In this document: piece by piece, positions 31,924 to 42,770 of the stretch
How positions within the stretch are numbered: position 1 is the first letter of the stretch
Layout of the letters: each line of letters starts with the position of its first letter
Source: Ectobius pallidus
Taxonomy: Eukaryota > Arthropoda > Insecta > Blattodea > Ectobiidae
Length of the DNA stretch: 64,000 bases
Assembly (NCBI GenBank): GCA_964059195.1
Contig: CAXKWD010000002.1
Coordinates: forward strand, 164,120,559 to 164,184,558
Direction: 5' to 3'
Program-made: the position numbers and the translations under genes
Notes under the pieces: model-generated
Told to the model about the DNA's origin: nothing
Seen by the model: the letters and a program-made list of their open reading frames with translations, nothing else
Databases searched by the model: none

Positions 31924-32860
31924 ATTGGGATTAACCCAACACTAAAATGCTGCCGTCAAACCAGATTTTAATGTTAAGTCGGCACAAAGGGTCTAAAGGT
32001 TACAATTGGTACAAAAGGCATGAATCTCATGCATATCAGTCTATTGGGGTTAATCCAACATTGAAATACTGTCATGAATTGAGAATTTTTGTGTCAAGTT
32101 CGCATAAAGGACCTAAGTGTCAAAAGTGATACAAGAGGCCTAAATGTAATTCATAACAGTTTATTAGGCTTGACCCAGCATTAAATTGTTCTCAAATGAG
32201 GTTTTAGTTTTAAGTCTGCACAAAGAGCCTAAATGGTAAAACTGGTATAAATGGCCTAAATGTCATGTATAACAGTCTATTAGGCTAACCCAACATTGAA
32301 ATAATGTCTTCAAATGAGATTTTGTGTCAACTCGACATAAAGAGCCTAAACGTCATAACTGGTACAAAAGGCCTAAATATTATACAAACTCTATAAATCT
32401 TAACCTAATATTAAAATACTGTCATCTAAAAAATTTTGTGTCAAGTGTGCACAAAGGGCTTAAATGTTGAAAATGACAAAAATGGCCTAATTGTAATGCA
32501 TAACAGACTATTAGGCATAACCCATTTTTTAAATATTATCATCAGATGAGATTTTTGTGTGAAGTAGGCACAAAGAGCCTAAATGTCAAAACTGTTACGA
32601 GAGGCCTAAATGTTATGCATAACAGTCTATTAAGCCTAACCAAACATTGAAATAGTCCTCAAATGAGGTTTTTATGTCAAGTTGGCACACAGGCCTAAAT
32701 ATCAAAACTGGTACAGAAGGGTCAAATCATGCATTAGTCTACTCTCTTCAAGTGCCTAAGTGTCAATACTGGTACAAAAGGCCTAAATGCCATGCGTAAC
32801 AGTCCATTAAGCTTATCACTACATTAAAATACTGTCCTCAAACTAGTTTTTGAACGGGAC
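31924..32860 (+). repeat. Tandem array, ~117-bp unit, about 7-8 degenerate copies
   Basis: Each unit contains variants of CAGTCTATTAGGCTTAACCC, AAAATACTGTCCTCAAATGAG, TGTGTCAAGT, CACAAAG and CTGGTACAAAAGGCCTAAAT. Units start near 32035, 32155, 32270, 32390, 32505 and 32620, then a shortened one near 32740 and one near 32805. No coding signal. The array includes one more unit left of the RTE insertion. Confidence 0.85.
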
Positions 32861-33136
32861 CTTTGGTAATTATAGACAAACGTGTGAAAGAGCTGCACAG
32901 ATTTGAAATGTTTAGGAAGTAATCCGGTTTGTGTGACTACCGGCTATAGCGACGGCCTTTGGCGGTCCCTAAAGCAGTTATATGTGGTATGATTTGCCGT
33001 ATCTGATGCCATATTTAAAGAAAACTACATTTAAGCTGTCTACGAGATATGGCGTGCAGAGTATTGGAAACATTATGAAAATCTCAGCTTCTTAAAGTTC
33101 CAGTAACAAGGAGACGACTGTGATTTGTGGAAATCA

Positions 33137-33171
<35 letters not shown>

Positions 33172-34535
33172 GTTATAATTATTATTATTTGTATTTTATT
33201 ATTTACGGCTTGACTTGTACTGTACATTTTACGCATGTTCTATTCTCATGTGTTTCAGACACTTGGAATTTTAACTCTTACTAGTTAGTACTTTTCGTAT
33301 ATACGATAGAGGGCTTTACATACGTTAATTTTTAATATGTTTTGTTAAGGCAATATGGTTATTTTCACAACTAGTTATATTTTAGTTAATGCTGCTGTAA
33401 TTCATTTATCAATTTAAAAGTGTGGATCATTAAAATTATTATATATATAGTCGTGATTTTCGCAATTTATAGGCCTATGCAAAAATTATTTATTTTATTT
33501 AAGAACATTTGGTTTGTATAACTTCTATTACAATATGATCAACCACAATGTGTCATGCCTCATTATAAATTGAACTGTAGTACCACCATTTCATGTCGCT
33601 TGGATTGACGATTTGTATATACGTTAGTAGTAGTTATAAACCATTTGTGCCCTGGAGCCATTGGAGCCGCTCGAGGGGAGGGGTAGACGTCATAGGGGTG
33701 GGAATAATGTCATCATGAAGTGATTGGGTAATTTCGTCATGGAGGGGAAGTGGTGACGTCATAGGGGTGGGGTTAATGACGTAAACAAGATGACGGAACT
33801 TCTAGTTCCTGTCGTAAGATGGCAGTACTTTCTGTCCCGCAACAAGATGACTGCTATTCTTTTTTTTTAATTTGGCGGGTAACTGTTTAAAGGTCCCTAA
33901 GATGGCGACATCTCCTGTTTCGTTTTCAAATGGCTATACTTCCTGTTCCTATTGTAAATGTCAGTCTTGCTCAAAATGTGAAAATTCAATGATTTGAAAA
34001 TTCAATGATTTGAATTGGTGTTAAAACTTAAGTTGATTTTAATTTTACCGCTGTAATTCCATTCAGTTTTAATTTCGACGGTATACAAACTTGATATAAA
34101 CTAAGCGGGATCTTTTGAAACTAGAATTTAAATTTACCGCGAGTCGAAGATATCTACATGAAATATGTCCACCATCCCAAGTTAAAACGATGACGTCACA
34201 AGCGCAGGATAATTGAAATTAGTGCTGTTATTATTATCATCATAATGAATAGAATGAGAAAGTGTCATGACTCGGCCGCTCAGGCAATGGTGGGTATAGG
34301 GAGAGCGGCGGTCCACCGAAACACTGCCAGCACCTTCGTTTGCGTTTCAACTTCTCAATGCTGCACCATGATTGTTTGGCACCTTATGAATAAACTCGCA
34401 ACCTTTAATTAACCCTTGGTCCTATTTCTGTTAAATTTGTGCACAAATAATCTGCACACAATGGTCCTTCTGATGGTTAAAACAGAGACTTAAAAAATGC
34501 GGACATAGGTTTTTTTAATTCAATATATAAACATC
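32861..34535. other. Mostly featureless AT-rich stretch with microsatellite and minisatellite
   Basis: I see no gene. A (TTA)n microsatellite lies at about 33138-33190. At 33670-33960 is a copy of the GACGTCATAGGGGTGGG lead plus degenerate AAGATGGCGGNACTTCC-type units also found at 25680-25995. A G-rich segment near 34262-34340 has no recognisable identity. Confidence 0.6.
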
Positions 34536-35468
34536 ACCAGTTACACTAAATTCATGGAGGGTGAAGCGGAATTTGACTATGCGACAATTTTGTTAATTTT
34601 TTGTGTCCTGTAAAAACTTCAAGCGAGAAAGTTTTAATGAAATATTTGAATTTTATTTTAAATTAAGTACCACCTTTATATCTCGAATGGTTTACGAGTA
34701 ATTGAGTGGTAATTATTCCGGGCGCTACAGCTGTCTGAATGATTTGGGACGATCGTGAAATGTCAAGGGTGAAGCAAATTTGAATATGCGATAATTTTTT
34801 TATATTTTTGTATCCAGAAAGAGATTCAAGCATGTAAGTTTTAGTGAAATATTTAAATCTTATTATAAATCGAGTACTACCTTTGTATCCATGGACGTAC
34901 GGTGAAATTTTTTTCGGGGGGGTTCAATGTAAAGTTGTTTCAGTTCCATGTTCGTGTACACATTGTAAGTTAATACTCTTTTTTAAAAATAACTATACAG
35001 TTGTATTGTCATCATTAATACTCTATAATTAAAATAGAGCACAGTCTTTGACTCCATGTTTCATGAGGTATCTGCCCGTTTCTAGAGTCTAAATAAAAAC
35101 TTTATTTTACAAATTATCATAGTACTTTATGATGTATAGGGCACATTTTTAAAGTAATTTGAAATCCATTGGTGGAGAAGTCCTCAGATTAATGCCGATT
35201 ATGCCACGAGGATTTTGTGTTGTGTTCCTCAATACTGGGGCAAGGCATTTGACGATTTTGCATCTTTTTTAAATGAAGGTTAAAAGACAGCTCAATTATA
35301 TACAAATGTGTATCATGAACTAATTGTTAAATAACGGCAATTTGTTTTTGCATTATTTTGCATTTTTCATCATTTTCAAGGGATAGGTCATTTTTGGCAA
35401 TTTTTAGGTAATTTTCAGCATTTTTAGGTCATTTTCGGCATTTTTAGGTCATTTTCGGCATTTTAGGT

Positions 35469-35585
35469 CATGCTTCAGTGGAGGTAGAGAGGAGCTTTTC
35501 CGTGTACAAATCGTTACTTACAGACAACAGACAATCGTTTTTATTTGAAAATCTCCGCAAAGTGTACATAGGTCATTTTAATTAA
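35469..35585 (+). pseudogene. hAT transposase C-terminal dimerisation-region relic
   Basis: A 38-codon stretch ending in TAA reads ASVEVERSFSVYKSLLTDNR, then an FLFENLRKVYIGHFN tail. The V-E-R-x-F-S-x-Y-K-x-x-L-x-x-N-R-x-x-F pattern is the hallmark of the hAT C-terminal dimerisation region. Only this terminal piece survives within the 2.16-kb element. Together with the CGGBP1-like first exon seen in A1/A2 it suggests that related full-length hAT elements exist or existed in this genome. Confidence 0.75.
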
Positions 35586-36004
35586 GGTTTATTATAAACA
35601 CCACAGCAGTTTGTCTTGTAGCAATAAATGTTTTTTTCTTTCTTTTTAAGTGGCACATATTTGTTAGGGGCAATTTGATGGGCTTGCCAATTCAGAAAGA
35701 ATTTATTTTTCGCTAAGGGTGTCCAAGTAATATAAATTGACTTACTTCTTTGGTAACAAAATAAGTGTGTTTTATAATGTAAATTCATATATAACACACT
35801 GTCATAAATTGTTTTTAGCAATTCATTACTTAAAAAAATTAATTATAAGTAATAATAGTAAATTTATTGGTCATTTTTTATTTCGGGTCATTTTTTCACT
35901 ATTTTAGGTCATAAATGCATTTTTTAATTTTGCACTTTTTCACTATTTTATGGTCATTAAATGCCTTGCCCTACTCATTACTGTTGACTTTACGAACTGA
36001 TGCT

Positions 36005-36130
36005 GGTCCCTTAGCCGTGGTAGATAAGGCCTTGAAACCGTGGAGTAGGCGGCTGTGGGTTCGAGTCCCACCTCGGGCATGGGTGATGTGTGTAATAAGG
36101 AAAAAATGGAAAACAAAACTGCAAACAACA
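36005..36130 (+). mobile_element. tRNA-derived SINE head
   Basis: Box A-like TAGCCGTGGTAGATAAGG and box B GGGTTCGAGTCCC (36058-36070) spaced as in tRNA. The minus strand encodes the PRWDSNPQP and EVGLEPT strings often seen in spurious proteins from SINEs of this type. The 3' limit is unclear. Confidence 0.7.
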
Positions 36131-39100
36131 TAAATAATTCAGGAAAATTGGTCTATGGCTGGCTAAATGGAAAAAAAACAGGTTGATGAATTTCGGTGGG
36201 TGTATTTGAGTGGTGTAAGTTCCAAGACGTGTCAATTATAATATATGATGGACAGGGAACTAATAACAGAGTGATTTCATTCTTATAATCATGTTATAAG
36301 CATATTAAAGTTCATAATACATTTTGTATATTTAAATACGGTACCTACCCTCAAGGGCTGGTTACAAACAATCTGATGCTTCACTGTGAATTGCCCGGTG
36401 ACTTAATAAATAGCCTATTTATAGGCTGATGAAATTAATCGATGATTTTAAAAACGTACCCTATACACACTATGGGCTAGAATCTACATGAGCTCTATAT
36501 GCCGATCACTAGGACCTTTACTGAAAACAGGTAATATCGAGATCCAAGTCTGAACTATGAGTAGTGGTGACACTGGCAGATTTATAAGCTGTAACCAGCT
36601 TACGCAAGTACCAAGTACCAAGTCTACGAATCAGTATATCAGTATCGACAAATTGATTGCAGACTTGCCGGTAGGAAGTTCGTAAATCCATTCCAGAATA
36701 TAGGTTTTTATGTTATTCAAATTTTTGCATAAATTAAGCTGAAATCAAATGAAATTACGGTATCCAAACAATCACACCACAATTCCGAAGGGAGTTTTAA
36801 TTATTAGTAACACGTCACTGCTGTGAAGCTGAAGAACTATCAACACCACGCCATTTTGAAATTCGAATCTTAAAAAAAATATGATACATCTTTAATAATG
36901 CCTTGATATGTAGGCCTACAAAGTTGTAAAATTGGTAACAACCGAAACAGTGATTTTTTAATTTTGTTACATGATGTTATAATTTTAAAAATACTGCAGA
37001 TATTTCGGGGGGGTTTCAACCCCCTGAACCCCCCCCTTCCGTACGCCCATGTTTGTATCTATAATGGTTTACGAGTAATAGTAATTACTCCAGGTGCTAA
37101 AGCTATCAAAATAGTATTGAGGTATTAGCAAGAATCTTTTCCATAACTTACCAGCAATAATGTAAACATTGGGTTCATCACATTGTGCGGATTCCCTTCT
37201 TTGTGCTCGCGTTTCACTTCGCTGTGCGGGAGAGTGCCTGCGCAGTGGCTGTCTTCTACGGTTTGGGTACGCGTGCTGTTGCCTTGGGGCGGCATTCAGT
37301 CGCTGCGGAGTTTGTGGAGTGTTAAGTACTGAGCGGGTTCCTTTTCCGGATGTTCCCTTGGAGGCGGTCACGGTACTGTGAGCCGGTAAACTTCATTCTG
37401 GGAACCATCTGTTCTTCGAATGTATAGGGTACCTTGTCTGATTAATCATCCATTTATTAAGCCAATGTTATGGTGGATCTCCATCTTGATTTTGTAACAG
37501 TATGGAATGGAAATGTTTGAAAGAAAATTGGGTATTTAACCAAAATTCATTACATTTTGAAGTCAATCAAATTTAGTAGGTAACTTGTCTAGGATTTTCA
37601 AGTTGTAAAATTGGGTAAGGTACATGTTAGTAAGGTTAAATAAATCTCTAATTCCAGACTATGTATTATAGCATCCGTAAATGCTGGAAAGTTCTAGGTA
37701 TGACGTGTGTAGTTTTTGCTACGTTCAAATTATGATAGACAGTATGGCTGACATGATTATCGTTATGACAGTTTGCATCAGGGTTATGCCATTGTCCCAT
37801 TAATGAATTGCATTCTAAAAGAAGTCAAATTGGTAATTAAGAAGCATTGAGATTAGTAAACTAAATTTGAATTTAAACGTATATTGTGGACCATTGAAAG
37901 AAATATGTAAGCCCTGATTGATATATTATAGCTGACATATTTATTCTCACATACATTAATTACCAGAGAATTGTCCCCATCTATTTAATGATTTGCATTC
38001 TAAAAGAAGTCAAATTGGTAATTAAGTAGCATTGAGATTAGTAAGCTGAATTTGAATTTGAACGCATTTTGTGGGCCATTGCAAGAAATATGTATGCCCT
38101 GATTGATATATTATAGCTGACATATTTATTCTTGGTAAACTAATTTAAACATGGTATTCTTGCATTCATTAATTACCAGAGTTATGTCCCCTTCTATTTA
38201 ATGATTTGCATTCTAAAAGAAGTCAAATTGGTAATTAAGTAGCATTGAGATTAGTAAACTGAATTTGAATTTAAACGTATATTGTGGGCCATTGCAAGAA
38301 ATATGAATGCTCGGATTGATATATTATAGCTGACATATTTTTTCTTTCATACATTAATTACCAGAGTTATGTCCCCTTCAATTTAATGATTTGCATTCTA
38401 AAAGAAGTCCAATTGGTAATTAAGTAGCATTGAGATTAGTAAACTGAATTTGAATTTAAACGTATATTGTGGGCCATTGCAAGAAATATGTATGCCCTGA
38501 TTGATATATTATAGCTGACATATTTATTCTTACATACATTAATTACCAGAGTTATGTCCCCTTCTATTTAATGATTTGCATTCTAAAAGTAGTCAAATTG
38601 GTAATTAAGTAGCATTGAGATTAGGAAACTGAATTTGAATTTGATCGCATATTGTGGGCCATTGCAAGAAATATGTATGCCCTGATTGATATATTATTGC
38701 TGACATATTTATTCTTGGTAAACTAATTTAAACATGGTATTCTTACATACATTAATTACCAGAGTTATGTCCCCTTCTATTTAATGATTTGCATTCTAAA
38801 AGAAGTCAAATTGGTAATTAAGTAGCATTGAGATTAGTAAACTGAATTTGAATTTAAACGTATATTGTGGGCCATTGCAAGAAATATGAATGCTCGGATT
38901 GATATATTATAGCTGACATATTTTTTCGTTCATACATTAATTACCAGAGTTATGTCCCCTTCTATTTAATGATTTGCATTCTAAAAGAAGTCAAATTGGT
39001 AATTAAGTAGCATTGAGATTAGTAAACTGAATTTGAGTTTAGACGTATATTGTGGGCCATTGCAAGAAATATGTATGCCCTGATTGATATATTATAGCTG

Positions 39101-39179
39101 ACATATTTATTCCGGGTAAACTAATTTAAACATGGTATTCTTACATACATTAATTATCACTGGACAACAAAACTGACCT

Positions 39180-39700
39180 TCAAAAAAATTTTTTGCACAA
39201 AGCATATCATTTCTTATGTATTTTGATGTGCTGAGTTCAAATATGGCCTTTGTTTTTGTCTAGCACCCTCAGTTTTTAGTAAATCGTATACTTACACATC
39301 TAGTCGTTTATAAATAAATCGTAAAGTCACCGTAATATCAAAGACTAACTGGTAATATTTTTTTACACAAAACATATAATTTCTTATGTATTTTGATGTG
39401 CTGAGTTCAAATATGGCCTTGGTTTTTGTCTAGCACCCTCAGTTTTTTAGTAAATCTTATACTTACACTTCTAGTCGTTTATAAATAAAGCGTAAAGTCA
39501 CCGTAATATCAAAGACTAACTGGTAATATTTTTTTACACAAAACATATCATTTCTTATGTATTTTGATGTGCTGAGTTCAAATATGGCCTTTGGTTTTGT
39601 CTAGCACCCTCAGTTTTTTAGTAAATCGTGTACTTACACGTCTAGTCGTTTATAAATAAAATGTAAGTCACCGTAATATCAAAGACTAACTGGTAATATT
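39180..39700. repeat. Three ~175-bp subterminal tandem units of the CACTG transposon
   Basis: Each unit has CATATCATTTCTTATGTATT, TTGATGTGCTGAGTTCAAAT, GTCTAGCACCCTCAGTTTTT and AAAGACTAACTGGTAATATT. The motif GCACCCTCAGTTT recurs, inverted, near the other end of the element (AACTGAGGGTGCCAG, about 40799). It is therefore a candidate transposase-binding or structural repeat. Confidence 0.85.
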
Positions 39701-39811
39701 CGTATGTAGAAGAATCCTTCATAATAAAATTATATTTAATTTTGTAAAAGTAACCAATTAACATACCTGAAAACATTGCCATCTCGTTTTCAAGTCCATC
39801 CTCTACTGCTG

Positions 39812-40648
39812 TCAGTTGAATTTCTGGCGTTTGCTGCTTCTTCTGTACTTTCCTGTGGTTTCTCTTTTGAGGCTCCAGCAGTAATCTGCAAGCATATTGG
39901 GTTTCCATCTACCTTGATACCTTTTCTCCATTTCGGAAATATCTTGGTGGAATCTTTCTCCATGTTCATCACTAACTTGATTTGCAGGGAAAAAGTCCAA
40001 ATGGGAATGCAGGAAGTGAATTTTGAGAGACATGTTGCAACCTAGATTTCTATAGGCTCCTAGTAATTTCTCAATTAATTGTTCGTAATTTTGTGCTCTA
40101 GTATTACCTAAGAACTGTTCGCAAATGGTCTTGAATGATATCCATGCTTCAAGTTCCACATGATTCAGTTTACTTTCAAACAGCTGATCTTTCATTAGTT
40201 CTCGAATCTGAGGCCCAACAAAAATGCCTTCCTTCAACTTAGAAGCACTGATTCTTAGAAATTTTTCTTCCAGGTATTTGAAACCTGCTCCAGATTTGTC
40301 TAATGCCTTGACAAAATTCTTCATTAGGCCTAATTTTATATGAAGTGGAGGCAATAAAATTTTTGATCTATCAACCGATGGTTCAGCTGAGATATTCTTT
40401 TCTCCAGGGACAAAATTCTTCCGGGGAGGCCATATTTTAGTGTCGTAATGTTTGGAATTATCACGGCTATCCCATTCGCACAAAAAGCAGCAATATTTCG
40501 TGTATCCGCTTTGCAATCCTAACAGTATTCCAATCATTTTGAAATCGCCACCGATGGACCAGTTGGACTTGTCATACTGCAATTTTTGTAATATTAGCTG
40601 CATATTTTTGTAACTTTCTTTCATTTGAACTGCATGACCAATTATCAT
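39812..40648 (-). pseudogene. Uncharacterised transposon-associated protein, C-terminal half
   Basis: A 278-residue minus-strand frame. It contains IGGDFKMIGILLGLQSGYTK, CCFLCEWDSRDN, KILLPPLHIKLGLMKNFVKA, FVGPQIRELM, LGCNMSLKIHFLHSHLDFFP and SDEHGERFHQDISEMEKRYQ. I recognise this as a protein family present in many copies in invertebrate genomes, probably transposon-borne. No function is established to my knowledge. Conserved acidic and His residues (HLDFFP, DEHGERFHQD) would suit a nuclease-like core, but this is inference. The N-terminal part is absent, and no promoter or splice site was identified. It ends 650 bp inside the left terminus of the CACTG element. Confidence 0.75.
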
Positions 40649-42461
40649 AACACCACGGTCCTTACTAACTAAAGCAGTAAAATAATAATAAATAAATGTT
40701 ATAATCGCTATTAGGTCTTGTTTTCTATGTATATCACTTTAACAGAAATTTAAGCATTTACAGCCAGTGCTAATTCAGAAAACAGGCTTTCTCTTTGAAA
40801 CTGAGGGTGCCAGAGAAAAACTGTTTGCATAATTGAATTCAGCACTAAAATCCACATAATAAACGCTCAATTTCATGAAAAAAATTTTTGGCTGTTGTCC
40901 AGTGTTACCAGAGTTATGTCCCCTTCTATTTAATGATTTGCATTCTAAAAGAAGTCAAACTGGTAATTAAGTAGCATTGAGATTAGTAAACTGAATTTGA
41001 ATTTAAACGTATATTGTGGGCCATTGCAAGAAATATGTATGACCTGATTGATATATTATAGCTGACATATTTATTCTTGGTAAACTAATTTAAACATGGT
41101 ATTCTTACATACATTAATTACCAGAGTTATGTCCCCTTCTATTTAATGATTTGCATTCTAAAAGAAGTCAAATTGGTAATTAAGTAGCATTGAGATTAGT
41201 TAACTGAACTTGAATTTGAACGCATGTTGTGGGCCATTGCAAGAAATATGTATGCCCTGATTGATATATTATAGGTGACATATTTATTCTTGGTAATTTA
41301 ATTTAAACATTGTATTCTTACATACATTAATTATCCGAGTTATGTCCCCTTCTATTTAATGATTTGCATTCTAAAAGAAGTCAAATTGGTAATTAAGTAG
41401 CATTGAGATTAGTAAACTGAATTTGAATTTAAACGTATATTGTGGGCCATTGCAAGAAATATGTATGCCCTGATTGATATATTATAGCTGACATATTTAT
41501 TCTTACATACATTAATTACCAGAGTTATGTCCCCTTCTATTTAATGATTTGCATTCTAAAAGAAGTCAAATTGGTAATTAAGTAGCATTGAGATTAGTAA
41601 ACTGAATTTGAATTTAAACGTATATTGTGGGCCATTGCAAGAAATATGTATGCCCTGATTGATATATTATAGCTGACATATGTATTCTTACATACATTAA
41701 TTACCAGAGTTATGTCCCCTTCTATTTAATGATTGGTATTCTAAAAGAAGTCAAATTGGTAATTAAGTAGCATTGAGATTAGGAAACTGAACTTGAATTT
41801 AAATAGTAGGGCATTCCGAGAAAAGTGTATCGGTCCTGTCTGAAATATTGTAGTGGACATATTTATTCTTCATAATTTATTTTGGAGATTGATTTCTGTA
41901 TGTAGGATTAGTTGGGATTATCTGAGGTTGTATTCAAGTATTGTTGCATTTAAAGACTCTGGTCTGCAAGATCTCTGTTCCTCTGAAGCCAGAGGTTTCT
42001 TAGTCCTTTTAATTACATTAATTGATTGTAGCTGCATTCTGTTACCTGTATTATATTGGATTATATAAATTTTGTTATGTATTTCGGTGTTTTCCTCTCC
42101 TTGAGCTGAATCCTCGGACCTCGGGGTGGGGAGTTTGGGCTACTCTTCTAGTAGTATTGTGAAATTCTGTTATCCAGTTACTTGTGTAGTAAGACATTAT
42201 TACCAGTGGTTTCTTCACCAAAAAGTAGGTTGATTTTCGATATATATATATATACATTTATATATATATTTAAAGTTGACCTTATAAAATCACATCAGTA
42301 AATATCTTGGGAGTTTCTAGTAATTGGTCGGAGTAATATATAAATATATATATATATATATAGGCTTATAGTATTCTTGTTTGGGTACTTACTTAAGAAT
42401 TTTATCAAATATTTGAATATATACTTTACAATTTACCTTAACTAAGTAAAGTTCGTTTCAG

Positions 42462-42473
42462 TGGTAGCAGGGC
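42462..42473 (+). promoter_or_regulatory. Gypsy primer-binding site (copy 1), tRNA-iMet type
   Basis: TGGTAGCAGGGC follows the LTR end TTTCA after one base. It matches the complement of the metazoan initiator tRNA-Met 3' end (TGGTAGCAGAGC) at 11 of 12 positions. It fixes the LTR boundary at 42460. Confidence 0.75.
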
Positions 42474-42770
42474 TACTCTTCTAGTAGTATTGTGAAATTC
42501 TGTTATCCAGTTACCTGTGTAGTAAGACATTATTACCAGTGGTTTCTTCACCTAAAAGTAGGTTGATTTTCGATATGTATATATTAAAAGTTGCCCTTAT
42601 AAAATCACATCAGTAAATATCTTGGGAGTTTCTAGTAATTGGTCGGAGTAATATATAAAAATATATACAGGCTTATAGTATTCTTGTTTGGGTACTTACT
42701 TAAGAATTTTATCTAATATTTGAATATATACTTTACAATTTACCTTAACTAAGTAAAGTTCGTTTCACTC
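42474..42770 (+). repeat. Leader duplication of the LTR end (copy 1)
   Basis: The last ~300 bp of the LTR (GGCTACTCTTCTAGTAGTAT ... AAGTTCGTTTCA, from about 42139) are repeated downstream of the primer-binding site with minor changes and an AT-repeat length difference. The second internal region has the same arrangement at 57407-57705. Confidence 0.85.

Larger units (their letters stand above)
34890..37051. mobile_element. hAT-like element, 2162 bp, TSD TTTGTATC
   Basis: Ends CATGGACGTACGGTG and, on the minus strand, CATGGGCGTACGGAA, flanked by TTTGTATC at 34882-34889 and 37052-37059. Poly-G/poly-C tracts sit next to both ends, as in its shorter relative at 24454-25614. Inside are a transposase C-terminal relic (35469-35585), a run of AGGTCATTTTCGGCATTTTT units (about 35380-35470) and a SINE head at about 36005-36085. 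The rest is AT-rich noncoding. Confidence 0.92.
34540..37150 (+). repeat. ~205-bp direct duplication split by a hAT insertion
   Basis: 34555-34745 (GGTGAAGCGGAATTTGA, TTTTAATGAAATATTTGAATT, TACCACCTTTATATC, TGGTTTACGAGTAATTG) is repeated at 34769-34889 and resumes at 37060 (TATAATGGTTTACGAGTAATA). The two halves of the second unit are separated by the 34890-37051 element. Confidence 0.7.
39158..40904. mobile_element. CACTG-ended DNA transposon, 1747 bp, in LTR 1
   Basis: Ends CACTGGACAACA and TGTTGTCCAGTG, followed inward on both sides by A/T runs (CAAAAAAATTTTTTG and its counterpart). It interrupts a repeat unit whose undisturbed sequence reads ATTAATTACCAGAG. The short target duplication (2-3 bp) is not fully resolved. 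The left subterminal part (39180-39700) consists of three ~175-bp tandem units, and the right part contains a minus-strand coding relic. CACTG ends and a short TSD fit the CACTA/Chapaev side of DNA transposons, but I cannot assign a superfamily. Confidence 0.8.
37790..41800 (+). repeat. Tandem repeats inside LTR 1 (~12 copies)
   Basis: The unit carries CCAGAGTTATGTCCCCTTCT, GCATTCTAAAAGAAGTCAAA, GTAGCATTGAGATTAGTAAA and GATATATTATAGCTGACATA. The phrase GCATTCTAAAAG or a close variant occurs near 37810, 37992, 38210, 38393, 38579, 38787, 38976, 40930, 41153, 41367, 41550 and 41731. Unit length is about 186 bp, or about 223 bp where TTGGTAAACTAATTTAAACA is added. LTR2 has three copies. Confidence 0.92.
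37161..42460 (+). mobile_element. Ty3/Gypsy LTR 1 (5' LTR), expanded by tandem repeats and a transposon
   Basis: Homologous to 53009-57393. The first 300 bp (GGGTTCATCACATTG onward) match the second LTR with scattered substitutions and a 26-bp deletion before CGGTAAACTTC. The right end ...AAGTTCGTTTCA precedes a primer-binding site. The length of 5.3 kb is inflated by about 12 copies of a ~186/223-bp unit (37790-41800) and a 1747-bp DNA transposon (39158-40904). The exact left edge (TGT at 37161) is uncertain, because the first bases differ from LTR2. Confidence 0.8.

Noticed and set aside
35943..36235. Minus-strand frames with PRWDSNPQP and EVGLEPT
   Set aside because: These strings are well-known by-products of translating tRNA-derived SINEs.
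37165..37381. GC-rich CpG-containing block as a host gene promoter
   Set aside because: It recurs at 53009-53230 as the start of the second Gypsy LTR, so it is the LTR U3/R region.
37790..41800. CRISPR-like array of regularly spaced repeats
   Set aside because: Whole units repeat without unique spacers, inside a eukaryotic LTR.
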